This document shows, in pieces, positions 7,185 to 15,264 of a stretch of DNA of 32,424 bases; position 1 is the stretch's first letter; each line of letters begins with the position of its first letter. The notes beneath the pieces are model-generated. The model saw only the letters and a program-made list of their open reading frames with translations, did no database searches and was not told the DNA's origin. Both the position numbers and the translations under genes were made by a program. Source of the stretch: Thioalkalivibrio sp. ALMg11 (GTDB taxonomy: Bacteria > Pseudomonadota > Gammaproteobacteria > Ectothiorhodospirales > Ectothiorhodospiraceae); the NCBI RefSeq assembly GCF_000377905.1, contig NZ_KB898883.1:1-32424 (forward strand), in the 5' to 3' direction.

Positions 7185-8243
7185 ATGTCCGAATCCCGTT
7201 CAGGCCTGACCTACCGCGAGGCCGGTGTCGACATCGAGGCCGGCGCCGAGCTGGTCGAACGCATCAAGCCGCACGCGGCGCGCACCCGGCGCCCCGGCGT
7301 CATGGCCGGACTGGGGGGCTTCGGCGCCCTGTTCGAGCTGCCGATGGATCGCTACAAGCAGCCGGTCCTGGTCTCCGGCACCGACGGCGTCGGCACCAAG
7401 CTGCGCCTGGCCCAGGAGACCGGTCGTCACGACAGCATCGGCATCGATCTGGTCGCGATGTGCGTGAACGACATCGTGGTCCAGGGCGCCGAGCCGCTGT
7501 TCTTCCTCGACTACTACGCCACCGGCCACCTGGACGTGGATATCGCCGCCGACGTGGTCACCGGCATCGCCGAGGGCTGCGAACAGGCCGGTTGTGCGCT
7601 GATCGGCGGCGAGACGGCCGAGATGCCCGGGATGTACCAGGGCGAGGATTACGACGTGGCCGGCTTCGCGGTCGGCATCGCCGAGAAGGCCGCCCTGATC
7701 GACGGCAGCCAGGTCACCGCGGGCGATGTGGTCCTGGGACTCGAGGCCAGCGGGCCGCACTCCAACGGGTATTCCCTGATCCGCCGCGTGCTGGAACACT
7801 CCGGCGCCGGCCTGGACGCCCCGTTGCCGGGCGCCGACGGGGTCACCCTCGGCGAGGCACTGATGGCCCCCACCCGGATCTACGTACGCCCGCTGCTGGA
7901 ACTGCTGCAGCAGTTCCCGGTGCACGCGATGGCGCATATCACCGGCGGTGGTCTGACCGAGAATATTCCGCGCGTGCTGCCGGATCACCTGGGGGCACGC
8001 ATCGACCCGGACAGCTGGGCCCGCCCGCCGGTGTTCCAGTGGCTGCAGCAGGCCGGCGACATCGCCGACGAGGAGATGCTGCGCACCTTCAACTGCGGCA
8101 TCGGCATGACCGTGATCCTCCCCGAGGACCGGGTCGAGGCCGCCAGCGCGCAGCTGGCTCGCGCCGGCATCCGCAGCTGGCCGATCGGCGTGATCCAGGA
8201 ACGCGACGACTACCAGCCAAGCGTCTCCTACGCCGCCGCATGA
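7185..8243 (+). CDS. purM: Phosphoribosylformylglycinamidine cyclo-ligase (AIR synthetase)
   Basis: PurM closes formylglycinamidine ribonucleotide to 5-aminoimidazole ribonucleotide with ATP, the fifth step of purine synthesis. The 352-residue protein matches the family length. Visible signatures are [13 protein letters not shown] at the start, [14 protein letters not shown] (about 64-77), [36 protein letters not shown] (ATP grasp loop), [13 protein letters not shown], and [16 protein letters not shown]. The ATG has only a weak GGGGAA ahead. It overlaps purN by four bases (ATGA), so the two pathway enzymes are made together. Confidence 0.97.
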   Translation: MSESRSGLTYREAGVDIEAGAELVERIKPHAARTRRPGVMAGLGGFGALFELPMDRYKQPVLVSGTDGVGTKLRLAQETGRHDSIGIDLVAMCVNDIVVQGAEPLFFLDYYATGHLDVDIAADVVTGIAEGCEQAGCALIGGETAEMPGMYQGEDYDVAGFAVGIAEKAALIDGSQVTAGDVVLGLEASGPHSNGYSLIRRVLEHSGAGLDAPLPGADGVTLGEALMAPTRIYVRPLLELLQQFPVHAMAHITGGGLTENIPRVLPDHLGARIDPDSWARPPVFQWLQQAGDIADEEMLRTFNCGIGMTVILPEDRVEAASAQLARAGIRSWPIGVIQERDDYQPSVSYAAA

Positions 8244-8968
8244 GCGTCCCCGCCGGGCAATCGGCCGAGACCCCGAAGCGCCTGGTAGTACTGATCTCCG
8301 GGCGTGGCAGCAACCTCGGCGCACTGATCGAGGCCTGCGAGCAGGACCGCATCCCGGCGCAGATTGTCGGCGTCATCAGCAACCGCCCGGATGCCGCCGG
8401 GCTGGGCTTTGCCGAACAGCATCACATCCCGCACCGGGTACTGAACCACCGCGACTACCCCTCGCGCGAGGCCTTTGACGCCGACCTGGCCACCGCCATC
8501 GAGGACTATGCCCCCGACCTGGTCATCCTGGCCGGCTTCATGCGCATCCTGACCCCCGGTTTTGTGGACCGCTTCACCGGCCGGATGCTGAACATTCACC
8601 CGTCGCTGCTGCCGAAGTACCGTGGCCTGGATACCCATGCCCGCGCCCTGGCCGATGGCGAGCCCGAACACGGCGCCAGCGTGCACTTTGTTACCCCGGA
8701 ACTGGACGGCGGCCCGGTCATCATGCAGGCCCGCGTGCCGGTCGACCCCAACGACACCCCCGACACCCTGGCCGCCCGCGTGCAACGGGCCGAGCATCGG
8801 CTGTACCCCGAGGCCGTGCGCCGGGTGTGTTCAGGTGAAATTCAGTGGTCCGGGCGGATCCTGCAAGCCGACGGCTCGCCGCTTGAGGCGCCGCTGCAAC
8901 TCGACGAGGACACCCACGATGTTTCAGGCCCTGACGCCCGGAGCCGCCCACCGCACCCGGTCGGCTAG
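8240..8968 (+). CDS. purN: Phosphoribosylglycinamide formyltransferase
   Basis: PurN transfers a formyl group from 10-formyltetrahydrofolate to GAR, the third step of purine synthesis. The fold starts at [19 protein letters not shown]. The catalytic Asn and His are in [18 protein letters not shown], and the Asp in [12 protein letters not shown]. With 242 residues it is about 25 longer than usual. The extra length is a short N-terminal lead ([14 protein letters not shown]) and a C-terminal tail after the conserved GEIQWSG region, whose last part (SRPPHPVG) looks unstructured. Its ATG overlaps the purM stop. Confidence 0.96.
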   Translation: MSVPAGQSAETPKRLVVLISGRGSNLGALIEACEQDRIPAQIVGVISNRPDAAGLGFAEQHHIPHRVLNHRDYPSREAFDADLATAIEDYAPDLVILAGFMRILTPGFVDRFTGRMLNIHPSLLPKYRGLDTHARALADGEPEHGASVHFVTPELDGGPVIMQARVPVDPNDTPDTLAARVQRAEHRLYPEAVRRVCSGEIQWSGRILQADGSPLEAPLQLDEDTHDVSGPDARSRPPHPVG

Positions 8969-8975
8969 AACCCCC

Positions 8976-9725
8976 ATGTTCCGACTCGCAATCGCCCTGC
9001 TGCTGGCACTGCTGGCCGCCCCCGCGGCCGCGGAGCGCGACCTGAGCCCAATCCCGCCCTACACCGCCAGTTACGAGGCCAACGCCATGGGCAACACGCT
9101 CAAGGCGCGCATCACGCTCAATCACGAAGACGTGCAGACCCGCATGGCGATGGACGCCCATGTCTCCGGTTTCCTGCGCATCCTCGGGCGTTTCGAGCTG
9201 AGCCGCGAGGCCCTGATGAACAGCCGAAACGGCGATTTGCAGCTGGTGCAATCGCGCAGCCAGCAGATCACCCCGCGCCGCGAGCGCAAGGTCGAGACCC
9301 GCTTCGACTGGGAGGCCAACCGCGCGATCGGCACCATCAACGGCGAACGCTTCGATCTCGAGGTGCCGCCGCAGACCCTGGACTTCCTCGGCTCGCTGTA
9401 TCTGATGATGCAGCGCCTGGAGAGTGGCGAGCTGTCCAGCGAAGGGGATCGCGAAACCATCCAGGCCCTGGAACGCGACCGCCTGCGCGAATACCGCTTC
9501 GAATACGCCGGGCGCGAGACCATGGACTCCCCGATCGGCCGGGTCGAGACCATCCGCATCGATCGCCGCACGGACGACAGCGATGTCGCCCTGTCCGCCT
9601 GGTTCGCCCGCGAGCTGCGCCATGTGCCGGTGCGCTTCGACTACGAGGCCGACGGCCGCGTGTTCGAACTGAATCTCACGCAACTGGAATGGCACGACCC
9701 GATCATTGATCTGACCGACGAGTAA
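8976..9725 (+). CDS. DUF3108 exported protein
   Basis: A 249-residue protein with a signal peptide (MFRLAIALLLALLAAPAAAERD, cleavage after AAA). The mature part has the alternating strands and the PPYTASYEANAMGN...KARITL opening, the TLDFLGSLYLMMQRL middle, and the late ELRHVPVRFDYEADGRVFELNLTQLEW typical of DUF3108 proteins, which commonly follow purN in gammaproteobacteria. Function is unknown. The chosen ATG begins the signal peptide; an upstream ATG at 8920 would place 19 unlikely residues ahead of it. It is seven bases after the purN stop. Confidence 0.8.
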   Translation: MFRLAIALLLALLAAPAAAERDLSPIPPYTASYEANAMGNTLKARITLNHEDVQTRMAMDAHVSGFLRILGRFELSREALMNSRNGDLQLVQSRSQQITPRRERKVETRFDWEANRAIGTINGERFDLEVPPQTLDFLGSLYLMMQRLESGELSSEGDRETIQALERDRLREYRFEYAGRETMDSPIGRVETIRIDRRTDDSDVALSAWFARELRHVPVRFDYEADGRVFELNLTQLEWHDPIIDLTDE

Positions 9726-9730
9726 CCACC

Positions 9731-11137
9731 ATGAGCGAAACCTTTGACCTGGCCATCATCGGCAGTGGCCCCGGGGGCTATCGTGCTGCCGTCCTGGGCG
9801 CCCTGCGCGGACTGAACGTCGTCATCATCGAAAAAGGCGACTGGGGCGGCTGCTGCCTCAACCGCGGCTGCGTGCCCAAGAAGGACTGGTACCACACCGC
9901 ACGCACGGTTGCCGCCCAGCGCCACTTCGAGGGCCGTGGCATCAGCGGCAGCCTCAGCGCCGACATGGGCAAGGCCTGGGAACACCAGAAGGACGTGGTC
10001 ACCGAGGTGCGCAACTCCTACCTCGGCTACATGAAGCATCTCAAAATCCAGTACCGCCACGGCAGCGCGAGCTTCCGCGACGCCGAGACCCTGGAGGTCG
10101 TCACAGACGACGGCACCGAGGTCGTGAGCGCCCGGCACACCATCATCGCCACCGGCGCCACCGCCAGCGTGCCGGAACCGTTCAAGACCGAGCCCGGCCG
10201 CGTCCTCACCACCGACATGCTATTCGACGACAAGCCCCCGGCCGGACAGCGCGTCGCCATCATCGGCTCCGGCGTGGTCGCCACCGAATTCGCCTGGATC
10301 TTCCACCACCTCGGCAAGGACGTCACCTGGCTGAGCCGTTCCAAACCGCTGTCCGGACAGAAGTTCAGCCCCCAGGCACTGGGCACGCTGAAGGAACGCC
10401 TGACCGAGGACGGCGTCGAGCCGGTCCGGGTGAAGGGCTACGAGAAGGTCGAGATGTCCGACGACGGCGTCACCATCACCGACAGCGAAGGCACCCGCTT
10501 CGAGGTCGACTGGGTCCTGCTCGGCACCGGGCGCACCCCGCATACCGAGGGTCTGAACCTAGACACGGTCGGCGTGAAGACCGACCGCCGCGGCTTCGTC
10601 CAGCGCCGCCCCACCCTCCAGACCGACGTCGACAACATCTACGCCATCGGCGACGTAGCCACCGACTGGATGACCGCCAACCATGCCCTGGCGGATGCGA
10701 CCATCGCGGTCGAGAACATCCAGAACGGCAACACCCGCGAGCAGGACGAGCGCTTCGTCCCGATCGCGATCTACTCCGCGGTGGAGATGGCCCGCCTGGG
10801 CATGGACGAGGACGACGCCGAGGACGAGGAACTGGAACCCGCGGTCGGCTTCGCCGCCTTCGAGACCTCCCCGCGCGCCCTGGGCCAGGACGAGCCGGAG
10901 GGCTTCGTGCGCCTGATCGGCGACATGGACACCGGGGCCCTGCTGGGTGGCGAAGTGATCGGTGCCGACGCCAGCGAGCTGATCCACATCCTGTCGCTGG
11001 CACCGGACCGTGATACCGCGCTCGCCTGGATCGCCAAGGGCCAGTGGAACCACCCCACTCGCGCCGAGGAGTTCCTCAACGCCACCGAGACCCTCGCCTC
11101 CAAGTGGAACCTCAAGGGCGAGATCTTCGGTCTCTGA
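9731..11137 (+). CDS. Dihydrolipoyl dehydrogenase-like flavoprotein disulfide reductase
   Basis: A 468-residue class I pyridine nucleotide-disulfide oxidoreductase. The FAD-binding loop is GSGPGG (11-16). The redox pair is C42 and C47 in GGCCLNRGCVPKK, with an extra Cys at 41 where relatives have Thr. The second nucleotide loop GSGVVATEFAWIF and the FAD motif IYAIGDV follow. The C-terminal catalytic pair is H441 and E446 (HPTRAE). Family knowledge: such enzymes reoxidise dihydrolipoamide, reduce glutathione-like disulfides, or act on other thiols. No E2, E1 or glycine-cleavage gene is near. An acidic segment (about 356-370, MDEDDAEDEELEP) is unusual. The start lies five bases after DUF3108, so it probably belongs to the purMN transcript. 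Confidence 0.82.
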   Translation: MSETFDLAIIGSGPGGYRAAVLGALRGLNVVIIEKGDWGGCCLNRGCVPKKDWYHTARTVAAQRHFEGRGISGSLSADMGKAWEHQKDVVTEVRNSYLGYMKHLKIQYRHGSASFRDAETLEVVTDDGTEVVSARHTIIATGATASVPEPFKTEPGRVLTTDMLFDDKPPAGQRVAIIGSGVVATEFAWIFHHLGKDVTWLSRSKPLSGQKFSPQALGTLKERLTEDGVEPVRVKGYEKVEMSDDGVTITDSEGTRFEVDWVLLGTGRTPHTEGLNLDTVGVKTDRRGFVQRRPTLQTDVDNIYAIGDVATDWMTANHALADATIAVENIQNGNTREQDERFVPIAIYSAVEMARLGMDEDDAEDEELEPAVGFAAFETSPRALGQDEPEGFVRLIGDMDTGALLGGEVIGADASELIHILSLAPDRDTALAWIAKGQWNHPTRAEEFLNATETLASKWNLKGEIFGL

Positions 11138-11169
11138 GGCAACCCGACCGTACGACCTCCTGATCAGAG

Positions 11170-11206
11170 GCCAGGGAGACGTTGATTCAATCAGCGTCTC
11201 CCTGGC
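11170..11206. repeat. 37-bp palindrome related to the copy A termini
   Basis: An almost perfect inverted repeat: GCCAGGGAGACG pairs with CGTCTCCCTGGC, and the inner bases pair nearly to the centre. Half of it, AGGGAGACGTTGATTCAAT, resembles the terminal repeat of the element at 85-372. It sits between the converging lipoamide-dehydrogenase-like and GGDEF genes, and its left part contains the stop codon of the GGDEF gene (11187). It has no T-run on either side, so it is not a classical terminator, though it could still stop or stabilise both transcripts. Confidence 0.7.
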
Positions 11207-12191
11207 GTTCAGCCCGGGTACGTTTGGCGGCCAGGAGTTCGGTGTCCGCACGCTGGACGAGGTGCTCGAGATGGGTGTCGTCGGCGAGAAAGCCGGCCGC
11301 GCCGACACTGATGGAGATGTCTACCTGTTCCTGCACCAGCGTCTGCAGGCGCTCGGCCATCCGCCGGGCGTCTGCCAGCAGGGTGTCCGGGAGCAGGACG
11401 ACGAATTCGTCCCCGCCATAGCGCCCGAGGAGGTCCGCGTCGCGCAGGGTTGCCTGCGTGGTCGCAGTGACCCGCTTCAGCATGGCGTCGCCGGCCGCGT
11501 GTCCCACTTCGTCGTTGACCCGCTTGAAGCCGTCGAGATCGAACATCAACAGCGAAAGGGGACTGCCGTGGCGGCGGGCGCGCTCCATCTCGCTTTCGAC
11601 CCGTGCCTGAAAGTGCCGGCGATTGCCGACCCCGGTGAGGGGGTCGCAGGACGCGAGTTTTTCCAGCCGCCGATTGGCCTCCTGGAGCTCGCGGTTGGCC
11701 TGGTTCAGGGCCTGCGTGCGCTCCTCGACCACGGCCTCCAGGTTGTGGCTGTAGCGCTCCAGGTCCTCACGCGCCAGGCGCAACTCGGTGACATCCTGGG
11801 AGATTCCGAACAAGTGCGTGATGGCGCCCTGCGTGTCATGCACGGGCAACAACAGGGTGAGCCAGCGCCCTTCCTTTTCGACTCCATCGCCGTCGCGAAA
11901 GGCCGCATGTTCCTCGTAACGCAGGGGCGCATCCTGGCGCAAGCAGTCGCGGTAGTGCGCGACCACCTGCTCCGCGACCGGCCACGGCAGGATGTCGTGC
12001 AGGCGATGGCCGATGCAGTCCTGCGCGAACAGCTGTTGCATCTTCGCGTTGGATGCCTCGACCACGAAATCCGGGCCTTCGACCCGAATCAGGAACATGT
12101 TCTCCGGGAAGTGCTGCCAGATCTCCTCGAGCACGTTCGTCTGCGCCAACTCGTGCAGAAATCCTTCCCTTGCCGTTCTATCGTCCGTCAT
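11187..12191 (-). CDS. PAS-GGDEF protein, probable diguanylate cyclase
   Basis: A 334-residue soluble signalling protein. A PAS-type sensor (about 25-140: FLIRVEGPDFVVEASNAK...HDTQGAITHLFGISQDVTE) leads through a coiled coil (LEAVVEERTQALNQANRELQEAN) to a complete GGDEF domain starting SCDPLTGVGNRRHF. The catalytic motif is intact (GRYGGDEFVVL), as is the magnesium-binding DLDGFKRVND. An allosteric I-site is present (RDAD, five residues before GGDEF), so an active, product-inhibited c-di-GMP synthase is likely. The start at 12191 has AAGGG about seven bases upstream. The stop lies inside the 11170-11206 palindrome, and the upstream region is a decayed copy of the mobile element. Confidence 0.9.
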   Translation of the reverse strand: MTDDRTAREGFLHELAQTNVLEEIWQHFPENMFLIRVEGPDFVVEASNAKMQQLFAQDCIGHRLHDILPWPVAEQVVAHYRDCLRQDAPLRYEEHAAFRDGDGVEKEGRWLTLLLPVHDTQGAITHLFGISQDVTELRLAREDLERYSHNLEAVVEERTQALNQANRELQEANRRLEKLASCDPLTGVGNRRHFQARVESEMERARRHGSPLSLLMFDLDGFKRVNDEVGHAAGDAMLKRVTATTQATLRDADLLGRYGGDEFVVLLPDTLLADARRMAERLQTLVQEQVDISISVGAAGFLADDTHLEHLVQRADTELLAAKRTRAERQGDAD

Positions 12192-12212
12192 CGAATGCCC
12201 TTTTGATGCGCC

Positions 12213-12490
12213 GGGGACGCACGGCCCCACATACACGTTCGCGCTCGAGTCGATTTTTCGTGCTGACACGGCGTGGTGCGCTCAGTGTAGCCGAGCTTTC
12301 TTCGCGAACCGCAACGCCGTCAGTGGGGAAATTGGCCGAACCCGGTCATTCAATGACTTGCGGGATTGATACCCCGCGTTCCCCGATCCAGCGTGGCGCA
12401 CCACGGGTGGAAACGGGCCAGCACAACCGCGTCCGGTCGCGCAAAACATGGGGCACCGACTCGAGCGGGTACAAGGGGCAGCGTCGCCCT
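12213..12490 (+). mobile_element. Decayed palindromic element, copy C
   Basis: This stretch aligns end to end with the element at 85-372 but is much diverged. Shared landmarks in the same order are ACACG(T/C)TCGCGCTCGAGTCG near 12232, AACCGCAACGCCGT near 12307, GTTCCCCGATCC near 12380, GCAAAACATGGGGCACC near 12441 and a terminal CCCT at 12490. The terminal repeats no longer match each other well, so it is an old, probably immobile copy. It fills the whole upstream region of the GGDEF gene and probably contains that gene's promoter. Its right end contains the stop codon of the DsrE-like reading frame. Confidence 0.75.
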
Positions 12491-12872
12491 AACGCATGTA
12501 CCCGTAGCCCTCCTGCTGTTGCAGGCGGACGATCTCGGCATCGGCCATCGGGACGACGCTCGCGAAGCCGTGGAAGTCCTCCGGGGCGTAGCCGCGACGC
12601 GCCGCGCCGGCCTGACAGATCCGATATTCGATCACGCCATTCAGGGTCAGCCCGCGGGCCAGCGTTATCGGCGTCTCGTGCCCGGAAAGGTGCTCGCGAG
12701 GGCGCCTCTTCGGCGTGCACAGTGGCCATCGGACCGGCCAGCCGAATCGGTCTTGCATCCACGCAGCGACCCCGCCTCGGAACACAACATCACCCCAACC
12801 GCCCCATGGAGTGATCGTAGGGCGCGCACGCCCAGGCCATTCTCCGCATCCACCGCGGTCCATGAATGCCAA
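12489..12872 (-). pseudogene. DsrE-like protein, probably truncated
   Basis: The C-terminal 65 residues (12489 to about 12689) look like the second half of a DsrE/DsrF-like small sulfur-relay protein: VIEYRICQAGAARRGYAPEDF, then FASVVPMADAEIVRLQQQEGYGYM, where family members have a Cys in the first segment and a VVP...EI..LQ..GY end. The first 60 residues (Trp/Arg/Gly-rich) do not look like the N-terminal half of this fold, and I could not find it in other frames. I therefore read it as a remnant, though a divergent intact gene cannot be excluded. The stop TAG overlaps the end of the decayed element. Confidence 0.5.
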
Positions 12873-12968
12873 CCAGGGCGCGGATTAATCGTAGAATGAT
12901 CGGCAATGCTGCGCGCGGTCCAGCATCCGAGCGCCCTCGTCCCTACCCTTCAAGCCGACGTTTACCGC

Positions 12969-13916
12969 ATGCGCCGATCTCCGGTCCTGGTCCTGATCCT
13001 GATACTTCTGCTCTGCGTGACGGCAAACGCCAGCGAGGACATCGGCACCGGGGAATCCAGTCATCAGTGGCTGCACCAGACACGCGAGGGCACGCGCGAC
13101 CTGACCTACTGGCTGGTCCGCAACGTGGATGGCTGGTTCGGCGACAAGCCGTTCGACGACAGCGGCGGCGAGGCGGGTGGTCGCATCCAGATCGGCGGGC
13201 TCCACCGCGAGGACAAGGGGTTCAAGGCCTCCACGCGGTTCCGGCTGGACGTGACCATGCCCAACGTGAACGAACGGGTCTATTTGTTCGTCGGCCGCGG
13301 CGCGGAGGACGAACTGGTGCAGGACCAGCCGGAGACTTTCTCGCGCGCGCAGCTCCTGCTGCCGGAGGACCGTGACGAGGACCAGACCTATTTCGGCGGG
13401 CTCGGCTATCACCTGCGCGAACATGTCGACCTGCGTCTCGGCATCCGCGGCGGCTACAAGCCGTATGCTCAGGCCCGTTATCGCCGGATCTTCTGGCCGA
13501 CCGACGCCACCACGCTGGATTTTCGCGAGACGCTGTTCGTGTCAACCGGCGACGGTATCGGGGCAACCAGCTCGCTCGACCTGGCCCATGCACTCACCGA
13601 GCGCCGCGCGTTTCGCTGGCGCAATTCCGCGACCGTCAGCTCGGAGACGCGCGGAGCGGCCTGGTCCACCGCCATGGGGGTGTTCCAGACCTTCGGACCG
13701 GAGCGGGAGATCTCGCTGGAGGCGCTAGCGAATGGCGAAACCGCCCGACCGGTGAAGGTGCGTGAATATGGCCTGCGCGGGATCTATCGCCAGCCCGTCT
13801 ACCGCGACTGGCTAATCGGCGAGGTCATACTCGGGCATTTCTGGCCTCGCGGCGATCGCGATCCGGACCGGCGCGAGGCCTGGGCCCTGGGCCTCGGGAT
13901 CGAGATGATCTTCTGA
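12969..13916 (+). CDS. Predicted outer-membrane beta-barrel protein
   Basis: A 315-residue exported protein with a signal peptide (MRRSPVLVLILILLLCVTANA, cleavage before SED). The mature sequence alternates polar and hydrophobic residues in strand-length runs, is rich in Tyr, Arg and Gly, and ends in Phe (GLGIEMIF), the usual sorting signal of outer-membrane barrels. Recurrent strands such as DLRLGIRGGYKPYAQARYRRIFW and EYGLRGIYRQPVYRDWLIGEVILGHFW fit this. I do not recognise a named family. The ATG at 12969 begins the signal peptide; an in-frame ATG at 12906 would add 21 residues and is less likely. Confidence 0.65.
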   Translation: MRRSPVLVLILILLLCVTANASEDIGTGESSHQWLHQTREGTRDLTYWLVRNVDGWFGDKPFDDSGGEAGGRIQIGGLHREDKGFKASTRFRLDVTMPNVNERVYLFVGRGAEDELVQDQPETFSRAQLLLPEDRDEDQTYFGGLGYHLREHVDLRLGIRGGYKPYAQARYRRIFWPTDATTLDFRETLFVSTGDGIGATSSLDLAHALTERRAFRWRNSATVSSETRGAAWSTAMGVFQTFGPEREISLEALANGETARPVKVREYGLRGIYRQPVYRDWLIGEVILGHFWPRGDRDPDRREAWALGLGIEMIF

Positions 13917-14062
13917 TCCGGGCGCCAACACGATCGCCTGCATTGATCGGCGTCTCAGAACCACGTCACGGGGGCTTTGTCACGCCAAACGGCGTATTAG
14001 GTGCACGCTCACTCGCGATTTGGCACCGCAGGGGACATCCCGCTCCGCGCGCCCTGATCGCA
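13917..14062. other. Intergenic, no gene seen
   Basis: This is the space between the barrel gene and the intron 3' end. It contains TTGATCGGCGTCTC near 13943, faintly like one end of the copy A termini, and no T-run terminator that I can identify. Confidence 0.4.
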
Positions 14063-14997
14063 ATCGAGTAGGAGGGGGAGTTGCCTCCCGCGTCCTCTCA
14101 CACCACCGGGCAAACGGATCCATACCTCGGCGGTTCTTGCCTCCCATTATTGGGCTGAGCTTCGTTCCACTGAATTCACCGCCTGTGTGCTGTGAGCGCC
14201 TCGACAGTCTTTGGGCTTCCGGCCCGCCATACCGTTATCGCGAGCCCTCCGGGGAGGCATCTGCTCATACGCATCAGAGATGCGATCAACTGTCCACTCG
14301 TGACAGGTTCAGCCCTTCAACTCTTGGTTAGAGAGCCTACTATGGCCTCTGCTGACTCCTGTTCGCCCATCCCGACACCTCACAGTGTCGGTAGCCTGCC
14401 GCAGGCGAGCAGGACTACCAGGGTAAGACGCGCGACCTTCCTCCCATCTACCCGCCGCATCTACTTCCACATCTCCTGGATAGCTATTGGGCTTCAACTT
14501 TCATGGCCCTCTCGCCCAGATGTGGCTGCCTCCTATGCGGTTCCTGTTCGTGGGGCCAGGAGTTTGCCTACAGCTTCCTTCAGATTCCGCCTCGCGGCGG
14601 ACACCCTTGCTGTTCAACTAGTGGGCCATGCGGTTAATAAGGTAACGCTCAGCCGTCGCACAAGCGTTGTGGGCAAGGCGCGCAAGCGCAGGACTGGCCT
14701 TCGCCCATTCAAGCGAGCGGAACGCAGCCCACGGCGCTTATGCGACGGCCCTTCGGGAGTCACTGTGCTGGCGCGACTCGGCGTTGCGTTTCTTGGCAAG
14801 GACGCTGCCATTCCCTGCGAAACGCGCCTTGATTCGCGCCAGCACAGTGGCTCTGAGCGTTACCTTATTAACCGCATGGCCCACTAGCGGTTCCCGCTAT
14901 CAGGGTCCATAGGGGACTCTCACCCCGAGTCATCCAGCCAGCCACCACGGCTAACCGGATAGCGTCTAAACGGCGCTACGCGCCATGCCTGGCGCAC
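14063..14997 (-). mobile_element. Group IIC intron without ORF, split by another element
   Basis: Read on the minus strand, it begins GTGCGCC-AGGCATGG at 14997. It continues with the conserved domain I blocks GGGGTGAGAGTCCCC, GCAAGGGTGTCCGCCGCGAG and GGAATCTGAAGGAAGC, then GGCAAAC, GAACAGGAACC and CAGGAGTCAGCAGAGGCCAT. It closes with a domain V candidate (14094-14136, ACCGCCG...CGGTGGTGTGAGAGG) and domain VI ending TACTCGAT at 14063. These match the published Oceanobacillus iheyensis group IIC intron by recall. Without the inserted element (14618-14887) about 670 bases remain, so the roughly 1.2-kb reverse transcriptase gene is missing. The domain V tip lacks an obvious GNRA loop, so splicing ability is doubtful. 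It lies just past the cold-shock gene terminator, the standard target of class C introns. Confidence 0.85.
14618..14887. mobile_element. Second palindromic element, inside the intron
   Basis: Perfect 31-bp inverted ends, TGGGCCATGCGGTTAATAAG onward (14622-14652) and 14853-14883, are flanked by CTAG on both sides (14618-14621 and 14884-14887). Removing the element and one CTAG rejoins the intron domain I sequence smoothly. Inside are two inverted repeats side by side: 14653-14674 with 14727-14748 (22-bp arms, a few mismatches) and 14761-14776 with 14834-14849 (16 bp perfect, extending further with mismatches). No protein is encoded. The sequence is unrelated to copy A, but length, repeat layout and CTAG flanks are the same. 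Confidence 0.88.
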
Positions 14998-15000
14998 CAC

Positions 15001-15027
15001 AAAAAAAGCCCCGCACTAGGCGGGGCT
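15001..15027 (-). terminator. Rho-independent terminator of the cold-shock gene
   Basis: On the minus strand AGCCCCGC pairs with GCGGGGCT around a five-base loop, and seven T follow (15007-15001). It lies 34 bases after the cold-shock stop codon. The group IIC intron begins three bases after the T-run. Confidence 0.92.
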
Positions 15028-15060
15028 CTCTCAACCTGGCGCTTGCGCGCCGGGGTTGTC

Positions 15061-15264
15061 TTACTGCGCTTCGACGTTCGCGGCGGCCGGGCCCTTCTGG
15101 CCCTGCTCGACGTCAAACGAGACGCTCTGGCCTTCGGCCAGCGACTTGAAGCCGCTACCCTGGATGGCGCTGTGATGGACGAAGACGTCCTTGGAGCCAT
15201 CAGACGGGGTAATAAAGCCAAAGCCTTTTTCGTCGCTAAACCACTTCACTGTACCTGTAGCCAT
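15061..15264 (-). CDS. Cold-shock protein (CspA family)
   Basis: A 67-residue single cold-shock domain that binds single-stranded RNA and DNA and melts RNA secondary structure. Both RNA-binding motifs are intact: RNP1 KGFGFI (about 13-18) and RNP2 VFVHH (about 27-31), with the MATGTVKWF start. The ending [12 protein letters not shown] is normal. An AGAGG about eight bases before the ATG serves as Shine-Dalgarno. It is monocistronic, with its own terminator and a long upstream region lower in GC than its surroundings, as expected for a gene regulated through its leader RNA. Confidence 0.96.
   Translation of the reverse strand: MATGTVKWFSDEKGFGFITPSDGSKDVFVHHSAIQGSGFKSLAEGQSVSFDVEQGQKGPAAANVEAQ

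Noticed and set aside
11170-11206. Palindrome as an intrinsic terminator
   Set aside because: The stem is strong but there is no T-run on either strand, and its sequence ties it to the repeat family. I list it as a repeat.
14653-14849. Internal hairpins of the second element as integron attC sites
   Set aside because: No paired core sites of the GTTRRRY/RYYYAAC type flank the hairpins and no cassette gene is present. Terminal repeats with CTAG flanks explain the structure better.
14192-14887. 231-codon open frame inside the intron
   Set aside because: It crosses intron RNA domains and the inserted element's hairpins on the strand opposite the intron. No reverse transcriptase motifs are present.
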